Positions 16,546-23,603 of a DNA stretch of 56,491 nucleotides are shown piece after piece; the stretch's first letter is position 1; every line of letters begins with the position of its first letter. This DNA comes from a virus. Position numbers and translations under genes: made by a program. Below the pieces are notes generated by a model that was not told where the DNA came from, did not search any database, and saw nothing but the letters and a program-made list of their open reading frames with translations. The stretch is taken from IMG/VR virus record IMGVR_UViG_3300042564_002455, positions 1 to 56,491 of that record; one strand, written 5' to 3'.

Positions 16546-17277
16546 ATGAGCGAATATAGAATTTTAAAAGGTAACGAATCAGGTAAGAAAGGTATTCTTA
16601 TTGAGGATGACGCAGGATATGTATCACCAAGAGAGTTCGGCAACCAAGATATATTAAAAGAATCAAAAGGTTTTCTTGATCATAGTAAACCTTTTGAGTT
16701 CTACGCCGTACTACAAAAATACGACACACCAAACAGAAATGGTAGATCATACCCCGAAAAAATATTAAAAAGAGAAGCTGAGAATTATAAAAAATTAATT
16801 CAAAAAGGAACATCTTTATCAGAGTTAAATCACCCCGAATCTTCTTTAATAGATTTAGACAGAGTTTCCCACATTATTACTGAAGTATGGTGGGAGGGTA
16901 ATGTCTTAATGGGTAAATTAAAACTATTAACCACGCCAGGATTCCACGAAAGGGGTGTTTGTTCATCTAAGGGTGACTTAGCTGCAAATTACCTTAGACA
17001 AGGCGTTACATTAGGTATATCTTCAAGAGGAGTCGGTTCACTTAAAAAAGTTGGTGAACAAAATGAAGTTCAGGATGATTTTGAATTAATTTGTTTTGAC
17101 TTAGTATCATCACCATCAACACCGGGAGCATATCTATTCTCAAATCCTGACGATAGAATGAAGTATGATGAGAACTTAGAGGAAGAGAAAAAAATGTCAG
17201 TTGAAAGACAAGTTGGTGAAACAGGAAATAAGTCATTAGATTTAATGAGAAAATTGTCCGATTATTTGGGTGGATGA
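16546..17277 (+). CDS. 21: prohead core protease (T4 gp21-like)
   Basis: 243 residues. Serine protease of the herpes-type assemblin fold used by T4-like phages. His96 lies in SELNHPESS and the Ser159/Ser160 pair in GVTLGISSRGVG, the two hallmark motifs of the family, with the usual spacing of about 60 residues. It should digest the scaffold and trim the capsid protein and tagged internal proteins after (I/L)-x-E once the prohead is complete. Plausible target sites are visible in the capsid protein, the scaffold and several small proteins of this window. It lies directly before the scaffold block, as in T4. Confidence 0.92.
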   Translation: MSEYRILKGNESGKKGILIEDDAGYVSPREFGNQDILKESKGFLDHSKPFEFYAVLQKYDTPNRNGRSYPEKILKREAENYKKLIQKGTSLSELNHPESSLIDLDRVSHIITEVWWEGNVLMGKLKLLTTPGFHERGVCSSKGDLAANYLRQGVTLGISSRGVGSLKKVGEQNEVQDDFELICFDLVSSPSTPGAYLFSNPDDRMKYDENLEEEKKMSVERQVGETGNKSLDLMRKLSDYLGG

Positions 17278-17324
17278 TTGTTATTAATGTCGATAGAACT
17301 TGACAAATTATAATTTAATAACGA

Positions 17325-17332
17325 CATTTATA
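17325..17332 (+). promoter_or_regulatory. candidate late promoter motif CATTTATA
   Basis: CATTTATA, one mismatch to the set, 17 nt before the ATG at 17350. Confidence 0.4.
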
Positions 17333-17349
17333 AAAAAATAAAAATAATT

Positions 17350-17559
17350 ATGGACGAGAAATATTTTGTGGCTAAAATCACTTATGAAATGCCTGACGAA
17401 CAAACCGGTAAGGTTAAAAAAGTTAGAGAAGAAAAATTGATTAATGGGTATAACCCAACAGATGTTGAGGCTAAGGTAACTAAACGTTATGAAACATTCA
17501 CGTTTGATTGGCGAATCACCTCAATATCAGAAAGTAAAATTGATGAGGTTATTGATTAA
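17350..17559 (+). CDS. DUF4494-like small protein
   Basis: 69 residues. The pattern YFVAKITYEMPDEQTGKVKK, then a Glu-Lys-Leu-Ile strand, NPTDVEAKVTKRYE and a final acidic strand resembles DUF4494, a small family of Bacteroidota chromosomes and their phages with no known function. It sits between the protease and scaffold genes but has its own motif upstream and a strong terminator downstream, so it forms a monocistronic unit inside the head cluster. Confidence 0.6.
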   Translation: MDEKYFVAKITYEMPDEQTGKVKKVREEKLINGYNPTDVEAKVTKRYETFTFDWRITSISESKIDEVID

Positions 17560-17577
17560 TATTTAATGAACTATTTT

Positions 17578-17609
17578 AAAAAGGGGAACTAACGTTCCCC
17601 TTTTTTTTT
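17578..17609 (+). terminator. strong rho-independent terminator
   Basis: Stem AAAAAGGGGAAC / GTTCCCCTTTTT with loop TAAC and a long T-run. It separates the DUF4494-like gene from the scaffold-capsid unit. Confidence 0.92.
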
Positions 17610-17660
17610 GTTTTTTTTTACGATTTAACTATAATAAACGAATTTTTACTGAAATGGTAA

Positions 17661-17668
17661 TATTTATA
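17661..17668 (+). promoter_or_regulatory. candidate late promoter motif for scaffold and capsid genes
   Basis: TATTTATA, 17 nt before the scaffold ATG and downstream of a strong terminator. The capsid gene has no such motif of its own, so this site would have to serve the most abundant virion protein. Confidence 0.6.
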
Positions 17669-17685
17669 TAGAAAAATTAGCACTA

Positions 17686-19185
17686 ATGGCAAAAGAAAAA
17701 TCTTTAGTTGAAGACGCTCTTCTACAAATGAGAAATTTGGAAGAGGCAGTTTCACAAAACGCAAAAGGAATACTTGCATCTACAATGAAGCAAGAAATCA
17801 AAGAATTAGTAAAAGAATCTATCGTATCTGAACAAGATGACGAGGAGATTGACACAGAAGTTGACATGGATATGGATTCTGATGAAGAAGAGATGGATAT
17901 GGATATGGATTCCGATGAGGATGAAATGGAAATGGACATTGACTCTGACGAGGATGAAATGGAAATGGATACTGATATGGATATGGATATGGGAGATGAC
18001 GAAGTTATCGATCTATCAGATGAAGACAGTATCTCAGATGAAGAACTATTAAAGGTTTTCATGGCGATGGGAGAAAAAGACGGTATTATCGTTAAAAAAG
18101 ACGATGACCAAATTCATCTAACAGACGAAAACAAAGATTCTGAATATCTAATCCAAATGGGTGAGTCCGAAGAAGAAGAGTATGAAATGTACGAATCTGA
18201 TGAGGAAGAAATGGAAGAATCTTACGAAGAAATGGATGAATCTGATGATGACGACATCGACAGTATTATATCAAAAGTTTTTGACGAAGGTGAAACAGTT
18301 GACGTGGACGATGAAGAAGTTGTCTATGAAATTGAAATGGATTCTGACGAAGAAGAAATGTCTGAACAAGAAGACGAAGAAAATATGTTTGGAGAAGAAG
18401 ACGAAGAAGAAATGTATGAACAAGAAGATGAGGAAATGCAAAACGAATCAATGAAACCAAAAATTGGTAAGGGCGCAAAAATCGGAAAACCTTCAAAATT
18501 CTCTTACAAAACTTCTAAAGGTGGATTCAAAGAAGATATGAAAACTGGTACTAAAGGTGTCGGAATGGGTAAAGTTAAAAGTACAATTTTTAACAAACCT
18601 GTGAAGAAAGAAACCAAAGAAGGTGCTATGATGGGTAAAGGGAAACCTTCATCTATGTTTGTTTCAGGTAAATCTAAAGAAGAAACCAAAGAAGCTTCAC
18701 GTACATTAGGTAACGGTTCAATGTTCAGAAAAGGCGGTCTACCAAAACCAAGAGCTCATTCCAAATCAAATATCAGTATTGAAGAACAAAGAAACATTAA
18801 TCAAGTACAAATTTTAAGAGAAAAGAACGAAGAATATCGTAAGGCTCTTAATGTGTTTAGAGATAAACTTAATGAAGTTGCTATTTTTAATTCAAATTTA
18901 GCGTACGCTACGAGATTGTTCACAGAACACTCAACTTCAAAACAAGAAAAAATAAACATCTTAAGAAGATTTGACGGTGTTGAAACTATAAAAGAATCTA
19001 AGAATTTGTATAAAACGATAAAAGAAGAACTTTCAACAAAAACTAAAGGGTCAATTACAGAATCAATTGAGACTAGAATCGAAAAAACACCTGCATCAGG
19101 CTCGGCTTCTACATTGATTGAATCAAAAACGTATGAAAATCCTCAGTTCTTGAGAATGAAAGATCTGATGAGTAAAATAAACTAA
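17686..19185 (+). CDS. 22: prohead scaffold / core protein (T4 gp22-like)
   Basis: 499 residues. The N-terminus has L18-E19-E20 before Ala21, a candidate protease site. Residues about 50-110 and 165-245 are extremely acidic repeats (MDMDSDEEEMDM types), then a basic Lys/Gly region. The C-terminal helical domain (ISIEEQRNINQVQILREKNE onward, through LNEVAIFNSNLAYATRLF and ILRRFDGVETIKES) resembles the conserved C-terminal part of gp22 core proteins. More (I/L)-x-E sites (SITE, TLIE before Ser) near the end suit proteolytic removal. Being directly before the capsid gene fits the call. Confidence 0.8.
   Translation: MAKEKSLVEDALLQMRNLEEAVSQNAKGILASTMKQEIKELVKESIVSEQDDEEIDTEVDMDMDSDEEEMDMDMDSDEDEMEMDIDSDEDEMEMDTDMDMDMGDDEVIDLSDEDSISDEELLKVFMAMGEKDGIIVKKDDDQIHLTDENKDSEYLIQMGESEEEEYEMYESDEEEMEESYEEMDESDDDDIDSIISKVFDEGETVDVDDEEVVYEIEMDSDEEEMSEQEDEENMFGEEDEEEMYEQEDEEMQNESMKPKIGKGAKIGKPSKFSYKTSKGGFKEDMKTGTKGVGMGKVKSTIFNKPVKKETKEGAMMGKGKPSSMFVSGKSKEETKEASRTLGNGSMFRKGGLPKPRAHSKSNISIEEQRNINQVQILREKNEEYRKALNVFRDKLNEVAIFNSNLAYATRLFTEHSTSKQEKINILRRFDGVETIKESKNLYKTIKEELSTKTKGSITESIETRIEKTPASGSASTLIESKTYENPQFLRMKDLMSKIN
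17862..17994 (+). repeat. acidic coding repeat in scaffold gene
   Basis: Imperfect repeats of GATATGGATTCTGATGAAGA type encode Met/Asp/Glu strings. They also create serine-rich open frames on the opposite strand, which are not genes. Confidence 0.8.
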
Positions 19186-19205
19186 ACAATAAAAACTAAA
19201 ATATA

Positions 19206-21044
19206 ATGGGAGCATTATTAGAATCAGGTCTTGTTGGTAACATCGGTCTTAAGCACCTTAAGGTTATCAAAGAAGATACAATTAACAAATGGGACAAATT
19301 AGGGTTCCTAGAAGGTCTTAAAGGCCACCTAAAAGAAAACGTTGCACAACTTTATGAAAACCAAGCATCTTTCTTGATTAACGAAGCATCTTCAGAATCT
19401 TCTAACGGAGCATTTGAAACAGTTGTTTTTCCAATCGTAAGACGTGTTTTCTCTAAATTGTTGGCTAACGAAATCGTATCAGTACAAGCAATGAACTTAC
19501 CAATTGGTAAATTATTCTACTTCGTACCTAAAATTCAAGGTTATAACACTGCGGACGCTAATGGAAATCCACATTTCGGTCCTGTTGGAGCACCAGATGG
19601 TCCAACACTAGCAGAATCACAAGCGGGTTATGGTGCTAACGATAAAAACCTTTATGATAGATTTTATGAAGGAAATGAACCAACTTTGGATCCTGCTGGA
19701 CTTTTTGATTACTCAAAAGGTGCTTATACGGCAATTACAACAACAAATGTTGTAACAGTTGCTTGGTCAAATGGTGTAATGATACCAACGGCTTACTCTT
19801 TAACAGGTGGTACGGTAGCGGCAACAGGTGCTGACGGAGGTCCTGTTTACAGAAAAGCAATTATCGTTATGTCAGGATTCTCAACCGCAGGTGAAGGTAA
19901 ATTGATTGGACCTGACGGTATGGAAATTGATAGCGAGGCTTTCCTTTCTGATTTAAAGGTTAAAGCAGTATCTACCGGAGCATTCTCAGGAATGGGATCT
20001 GGTGACTTACTATTTAGAGTTGTTACTCAAAAATACGGTAAAGGTATTGTACAATACGGACAACAAGCTACGACAACTTGGTCATCAACAGGAAATGGTG
20101 GATCTTATTACGATATATGTGATTCAGTAGGTCTTATTTATTTAGAAGTTGACTTACAAGTTCCTTGTGCTCTTGGTACGGCTTCTTTAGATGGTTACTC
20201 AGGTTTAACTTTAAATATCTCTGGTGATGCATCAAATGGAACTCAATTTACTTGTTCTTTCAGAAGATATAAGTCATTGGAATTCGAAGACCAAATTGGT
20301 GAGGTTTCTTTCGACCTTCAATCCGTTACTGTATCTGTTACTGAAAGAAAACTAAGAGCACAATGGTCTCCTGAGTTAGCTCAAGACGTTGCGGCTTTCC
20401 ATAACATCGACGCTGAGGCTGAATTGACGGCATTGTTGTCAGAACAAGTAGCTGCTGAGATTGACCGTGAAATTTTACGTGACTTACGTAAAGGAGCGGC
20501 TTGGAATCTACGTTGGGATTACAACGGATGGAAGAGAGGAACATCATCTAATCCATTAACTCAATACACTCAAAAAGATTGGAATCAGACTTTGATTACC
20601 GCAATTAACCAATTGTCGGCTCAAATTCACAAGTCAACTCTTCGTGGTGGTGCTAATTGGATCGTAGTTTCTTCTGAAGTTTCTGCAATTTTTGATGACT
20701 TGGAATACTTCCACGTATCAAATGCTTCACCTGAGCAAGATCAGTACAACATGGGTATTGAAAGAGTAGGTACATTAGCTGGTCGTTACCAAGTATTCCG
20801 TGACCCTTACTTCCCTGCTAACCAAGTGTTAGTTGGTCACAAAGGTACATCGTTACTTGACACAGGTTACATCTACGCACCGTACGTACCTCTACAATTA
20901 ACACCAACTATGTACAATCCGTTCAATTTTACACCTATCAAAGGTATTATGACACGTTACGCTAAGAAAATGGTTAATAACCGTTTCTACGGACGTATCA
21001 CAGTTGATGGTGTTAGAACGTTTGATTTGAGAGAATTGAGATAA
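19206..21044 (+). CDS. 23: major capsid protein (T4 gp23-like)
   Basis: 612 residues, somewhat longer than T4 gp23. The propeptide ends FLINE (I58-N59-E60) before Ala61, the counterpart of the T4 site FLTE before Ala, so the mature protein should begin at residue 61. The HK97-fold C-terminal domain includes RDLRKGAAWNLRWDYNGW, the segment NWIVVSSEVSAIFDDLEYF and a terminal GIMTRYAKKMVNNRFYGRI typical of gp23. A Gly/Thr-rich insertion (about 160-330) probably forms the surface domain. It is expressed with the scaffold and followed by a terminator. Confidence 0.95.
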   Translation: MGALLESGLVGNIGLKHLKVIKEDTINKWDKLGFLEGLKGHLKENVAQLYENQASFLINEASSESSNGAFETVVFPIVRRVFSKLLANEIVSVQAMNLPIGKLFYFVPKIQGYNTADANGNPHFGPVGAPDGPTLAESQAGYGANDKNLYDRFYEGNEPTLDPAGLFDYSKGAYTAITTTNVVTVAWSNGVMIPTAYSLTGGTVAATGADGGPVYRKAIIVMSGFSTAGEGKLIGPDGMEIDSEAFLSDLKVKAVSTGAFSGMGSGDLLFRVVTQKYGKGIVQYGQQATTTWSSTGNGGSYYDICDSVGLIYLEVDLQVPCALGTASLDGYSGLTLNISGDASNGTQFTCSFRRYKSLEFEDQIGEVSFDLQSVTVSVTERKLRAQWSPELAQDVAAFHNIDAEAELTALLSEQVAAEIDREILRDLRKGAAWNLRWDYNGWKRGTSSNPLTQYTQKDWNQTLITAINQLSAQIHKSTLRGGANWIVVSSEVSAIFDDLEYFHVSNASPEQDQYNMGIERVGTLAGRYQVFRDPYFPANQVLVGHKGTSLLDTGYIYAPYVPLQLTPTMYNPFNFTPIKGIMTRYAKKMVNNRFYGRITVDGVRTFDLRELR

Positions 21045-21065
21045 TCAATTATCTATGTAATATTG

Positions 21066-21094
21066 AAAAGGGACAAGAAATTGTCCCTTTTTTT
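21066..21094 (+). terminator. rho-independent terminator after the capsid gene
   Basis: Stem AAAAGGGACAA / TTGTCCCTTTT with loop GAAA and a T-run. It overlaps the stop codon of the convergent minus-strand gene. Confidence 0.92.
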
Positions 21095-21326
21095 ATGCCC
21101 CTTCTTTTGGTAATTCTTCCGTTTTAGACAATACCCTTATTGATTTAGATATGATTTCAACCTCAGCAAAACTATATACCCCCCTCTGATAAGCGTGTCT
21201 AACGGCTTCCACTAAGTAATAATTGGCATGTTCCTTATCCATAACACCCAAAATTAAATCTATATGTTCTTCTGAGTGTAGTTCTATACTACCGAATAAA
21301 ACTGCGTATGGATTATTTTCTTGCAT
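21093..21326 (-). CDS. small hypothetical protein
   Basis: 77 residues, acidic and helical (HSEEHIDLILGVMDKEHANY, then VRHAYQRGVYSFAEVEIISK). No family recognised. It converges on the capsid gene and overlaps the upstream small gene by 14 bases, so the two form a pair transcribed against the head operon, a layout typical of early or regulatory phage genes. Confidence 0.55.
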   Translation of the reverse strand: MQENNPYAVLFGSIELHSEEHIDLILGVMDKEHANYYLVEAVRHAYQRGVYSFAEVEIISKSIRVLSKTEELPKEGA

Positions 21327-21453
21327 AAACTTTTGATTTTATAAACATCATTATTTCTTGTTCAATATTATCAATCAATTCGTAATTATCCAAAACTATT
21401 TTAGAAAATTCTTCTGTTAACTCAGGAGTCCATTTAAAATGTTCGTAAATCAT
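21313..21453 (-). CDS. very small hypothetical protein
   Basis: 46 residues from ATG 21453 (MIYEHFKWTPELTEEFSKIV onward). An in-frame ATG at 21498 would add a hydrophobic 15-residue leader, but that leader is just the complement of the TATTTATA motif of the divergent gene, so the inner start is preferred. The protein is acidic and helical with no recognised family. It is coupled to the following gene by a 14-base overlap. Confidence 0.45.
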   Translation of the reverse strand: MIYEHFKWTPELTEEFSKIVLDNYELIDNIEQEIMMFIKSKVYARK

Positions 21454-21472
21454 AACAATTCGTTTTTTAAGA

Positions 21473-21480
21473 TATTTATA
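21473..21480 (+). promoter_or_regulatory. candidate late promoter motif TATTTATA
   Basis: GATATTTATATAAAAA, 31 nt before the ATG at 21512, a longer leader than most of the set. On the minus strand the same bases read TATAAATA upstream of the small gene at 21453. Confidence 0.4.
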
Positions 21481-21511
21481 TAAAAATAGAAATAACAAAT
21501 CATTAAGTCAA

Positions 21512-22237
21512 ATGAGTAACAATAAATTAAACGAGGCTACAGTTACATCTTCATCGTCAGGTAAATACCAAGCACCATTATCGCCAGGTATTAGGGAATT
21601 TGATAAGCAAGAAATGCAACCTTTCTATATACCAACCTCTAAATACGATGACTCCGAATTGGCTTATGATAGTTATGACGGTAAGATGTCAACACCAAAA
21701 AATAAAATAAAGAAAATGGAAACAAACGCAAGAAAAATATCTAAATATATTAAGGACCATCCAAGTGATTCTGATGATGATGGTAATAACTTAAATAGTG
21801 GTAATGGTCCAATTAAACCATTGGGTGAATCAACAGAGAACGAAAACATCAGGGATGTAATAAAGAATGTTTTAAGGGAGGATTTGGGTGTTTGGTTCGG
21901 TACTAAGAAAAAACCTAAAGGTAGTAAACAACCGGGAGGTCCTTGGGTTAATATATGTAGAAAAAAAGAAGGTGGGGGTCATCCTCCTTGTGGTAGACCT
22001 GAGGCTTCAGATAAGGGATATCCAAAATGTAGAGCCGCAGGTGTTGCCTCAAAAATGACTGACTCACAAAAGAAAAGTGCTTGTCAACAAAAAAGAACTG
22101 CCGAGAAATCACACTCTAAGTCAGGAACGGGAAACAAACCAAAAATGACTCATTATAAACCAAAAAAAAATACCTCCAAAAATGAAGGTATTGATAAATT
22201 GGTTAAAAAAATTATAAAAGAAATTAGAACTTATTAA
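21512..22237 (+). CDS. presumed packaged head protein, DUF5872-like Cys/Lys domain
   Basis: 241 residues. The N-terminus MSNNKLNE is followed by Ala, giving L6-N7-E8, a compact prohead-protease site. The middle is Ser/Asp/Asn-rich. Residues about 135-220 form a basic, Cys-containing domain (GGPWVNICRKKEGGGHPPCG, YPKCRAAGVASKM, KKSACQQKRTAEKSHSKSG) resembling the small phage and algal-virus family DUF5872, probably nucleic-acid- or metal-binding (inference). The end is a basic helix (LVKKIIKEIRTY). The stop overlaps tail-to-tail with the convergent gene by 14 bases. Confidence 0.65.
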   Translation: MSNNKLNEATVTSSSSGKYQAPLSPGIREFDKQEMQPFYIPTSKYDDSELAYDSYDGKMSTPKNKIKKMETNARKISKYIKDHPSDSDDDGNNLNSGNGPIKPLGESTENENIRDVIKNVLREDLGVWFGTKKKPKGSKQPGGPWVNICRKKEGGGHPPCGRPEASDKGYPKCRAAGVASKMTDSQKKSACQQKRTAEKSHSKSGTGNKPKMTHYKPKKNTSKNEGIDKLVKKIIKEIRTY

Positions 22238-22643
22238 GAATATCATTAAGTGAGTGACTAATCTGTCCATTGATTACAACCTCGTAGGACTTCCTACGAC
22301 GTTCTATCTCGTGATTAAACAAGTAAACTACCCTTTCCCAAGTTCTAGCGTCTAATATAATAGAATAATGATATACGTGATTGGTTACGAACGCCTGTTG
22401 GCTCTGTAATGTTAGGTATATACCCAATCTCTCATTCTTAACCACACGTTTATCACTTATGGGTGATAGTATTAATTCAGAATCATTCTGATTAATTAAT
22501 TTACGACAAATGTGAAAACAAGTTGTTTGGAACTCCTTAATTTCGGGGTCTAAACCTTGGTCTAATGGACGACGTTTTATCCATTTATAATAACGAAAAG
22601 TAATTCTATTAATTTTGTGTTTTACGAATTGGTAGGGTGTCAT
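22224..22643 (-). CDS. hypothetical protein under a host-type promoter
   Basis: 139 residues, basic, Arg/His/Tyr-rich (ITFRYYKWIKRRPLDQG, then FNHEIERRRKSYEVV) with a central beta-rich part. No family recognised. Unlike its neighbours it has no tag and no TATTTATA motif but is preceded by a full Bacteroidota primary-sigma promoter (TTG-N19-TATCTTTG). It is thus a candidate early gene, expressed by unmodified host polymerase and possibly acting on the host. Confidence 0.6.
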   Translation of the reverse strand: MTPYQFVKHKINRITFRYYKWIKRRPLDQGLDPEIKEFQTTCFHICRKLINQNDSELILSPISDKRVVKNERLGIYLTLQSQQAFVTNHVYHYSIILDARTWERVVYLFNHEIERRRKSYEVVINGQISHSLNDILNKF

Positions 22644-22662
22644 ATATCCGATTTTGGTTTTA

Positions 22663-22692
22663 CAAAGATAATGACTTTTTTTGGATTAACAA
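22663..22692 (-). promoter_or_regulatory. Bacteroidota primary-sigma promoter
   Basis: On the minus strand, TTG (22692-22690), 19 bases, TATCTTTG (22670-22663), matching TTG-N17-23-TAnnTTTG. The ATG at 22643 follows 19 nt downstream of the -7 element. Confidence 0.6.
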
Positions 22693-23174
22693 TAAGGTGG
22701 GGAACATCTTTTTTTACCGTCTAAACCTTTCATTTTACCCTGACACACTTGAACCGCGAACCCATTTCCGTATGCTGAGGGGTAAACCTTAAATTTTGAT
22801 TTAGCCGCCGCCTTACCCCTCGCACATAATTTAGTTCCGGCCTTTTTTCTACCCTCCTCAATTACATCATCAAAAGAACTATTATCCATATGTTGTTCAT
22901 CACCACCTTTGATTTCATTCATCATAAAATCAAAAACTTGATCCATATTGTTTTTGGATTCGGCAATATGGTCTTGTGCCCAATCGTGACCATTATCCAA
23001 TATTTCTTCTATCATCCCCCTATCTTGTTCTAATAGAAATTCACATTGTCTTTTCATCTGTTCTAAGTTTGAAAAGAACATATATCTATCACCACGTTCT
23101 TCGTGTGATTCGTTTAATACTCGTTTTATCAAATGAGTAATATCTGCTTCGGTTAATCTAATTACTTTTTTCAT
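22686..23174 (-). CDS. presumed packaged head protein with N-terminal targeting tag
   Basis: 162 residues. The tag MKKVIRLTEADITHLIKRVL plus NE ends L20-N21-E22 before Ser23, the same length and cut position as the proteins at 2844 and 23177. The middle is an acidic helical region. The C-terminal 55 residues (GTKLCARGKAAAKSKFKVYP, then SAYGNGFAVQVCQGKMKG and a CxPPYC-like end) form a Cys/Lys domain with a YPSAY core, found in many phage internal-type proteins. It lies 2 bp after the next tagged gene and was probably transcribed with it. Confidence 0.68.
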   Translation of the reverse strand: MKKVIRLTEADITHLIKRVLNESHEERGDRYMFFSNLEQMKRQCEFLLEQDRGMIEEILDNGHDWAQDHIAESKNNMDQVFDFMMNEIKGGDEQHMDNSSFDDVIEEGRKKAGTKLCARGKAAAKSKFKVYPSAYGNGFAVQVCQGKMKGLDGKKRCSPPYC

Positions 23175-23176
23175 TT

Positions 23177-23545
23177 TTATACTTTTTTTAATTTTAAATC
23201 AGGCTCAATAAAACTACCACTATCAATTACGCTTGGTGATCCCGTATCCACGAAATTTATAACTTTTTTAATTATATCGGAATCAACATCCTTAGACATT
23301 TTACCACCTGTTATTGTATAACCATTACCGGTAGGTGTTATGTTTTTAATATTCATATCACCTAATTTAGTGTATAATCTAATTTTTTGTAATTTATTCT
23401 GACTATTAGCGATTGATATTGTTCCATCAGGGTTAATGGTAAAGTTCCTTCCTAATAAAGTATTTGTGGAGGTGTTAGATTCTTCTATGACTCTTTGAAC
23501 AATCATTCTTAAATCTGATTCGGTTAATCTAATTACTTTTTTCAT
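23177..23545 (-). CDS. presumed packaged head protein with N-terminal targeting tag
   Basis: 122 residues. The tag MKKVIRLTESDLRMIVQRVI plus EE ends I20-E21-E22 before Ser23. The body is beta-rich and not acidic (NFTINPDGTISIANSQNKLQ, GNGYTITGGKMSKD), quite unlike the bodies of the other two tagged proteins. The shared part is thus the tag alone, as expected of a sorting signal rather than a protein family. The terminator at 23571-23598 isolates it from the upstream secreted-protein gene. No TATTTATA motif is evident immediately upstream. Confidence 0.65.
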   Translation of the reverse strand: MKKVIRLTESDLRMIVQRVIEESNTSTNTLLGRNFTINPDGTISIANSQNKLQKIRLYTKLGDMNIKNITPTGNGYTITGGKMSKDVDSDIIKKVINFVDTGSPSVIDSGSFIEPDLKLKKV

Positions 23546-23570
23546 AATAATATAAATACCTTATAAAACA

Positions 23571-23598
23571 AAAAACCCCTCTTTTGGAGGGGGGTTTT
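23571..23598 (-). terminator. rho-independent terminator
   Basis: Stem CCCCTC / GAGGGG with loop TTTT, extended by an A-run and T-run across a small bulge. Read on the minus strand it follows the type IX-tagged gene and ends in a T-rich tract. Confidence 0.8.
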
Positions 23599-23603
23599 AT
23601 TAT

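Noticed and set aside
17300-17328. TTGACA at 17300 as a second sigma-70-type promoter
   Set aside because: TATAAT follows only 3 bases later and nothing resembling -10 lies at 16-18 bases; the CATTTATA motif is a better candidate.
17664-18062. Serine-rich minus-strand open frame opposite the scaffold gene
   Set aside because: It is a complement of the acidic Met/Asp repeat; the + strand gene has motif, terminator context and a gp22-like C-terminus.
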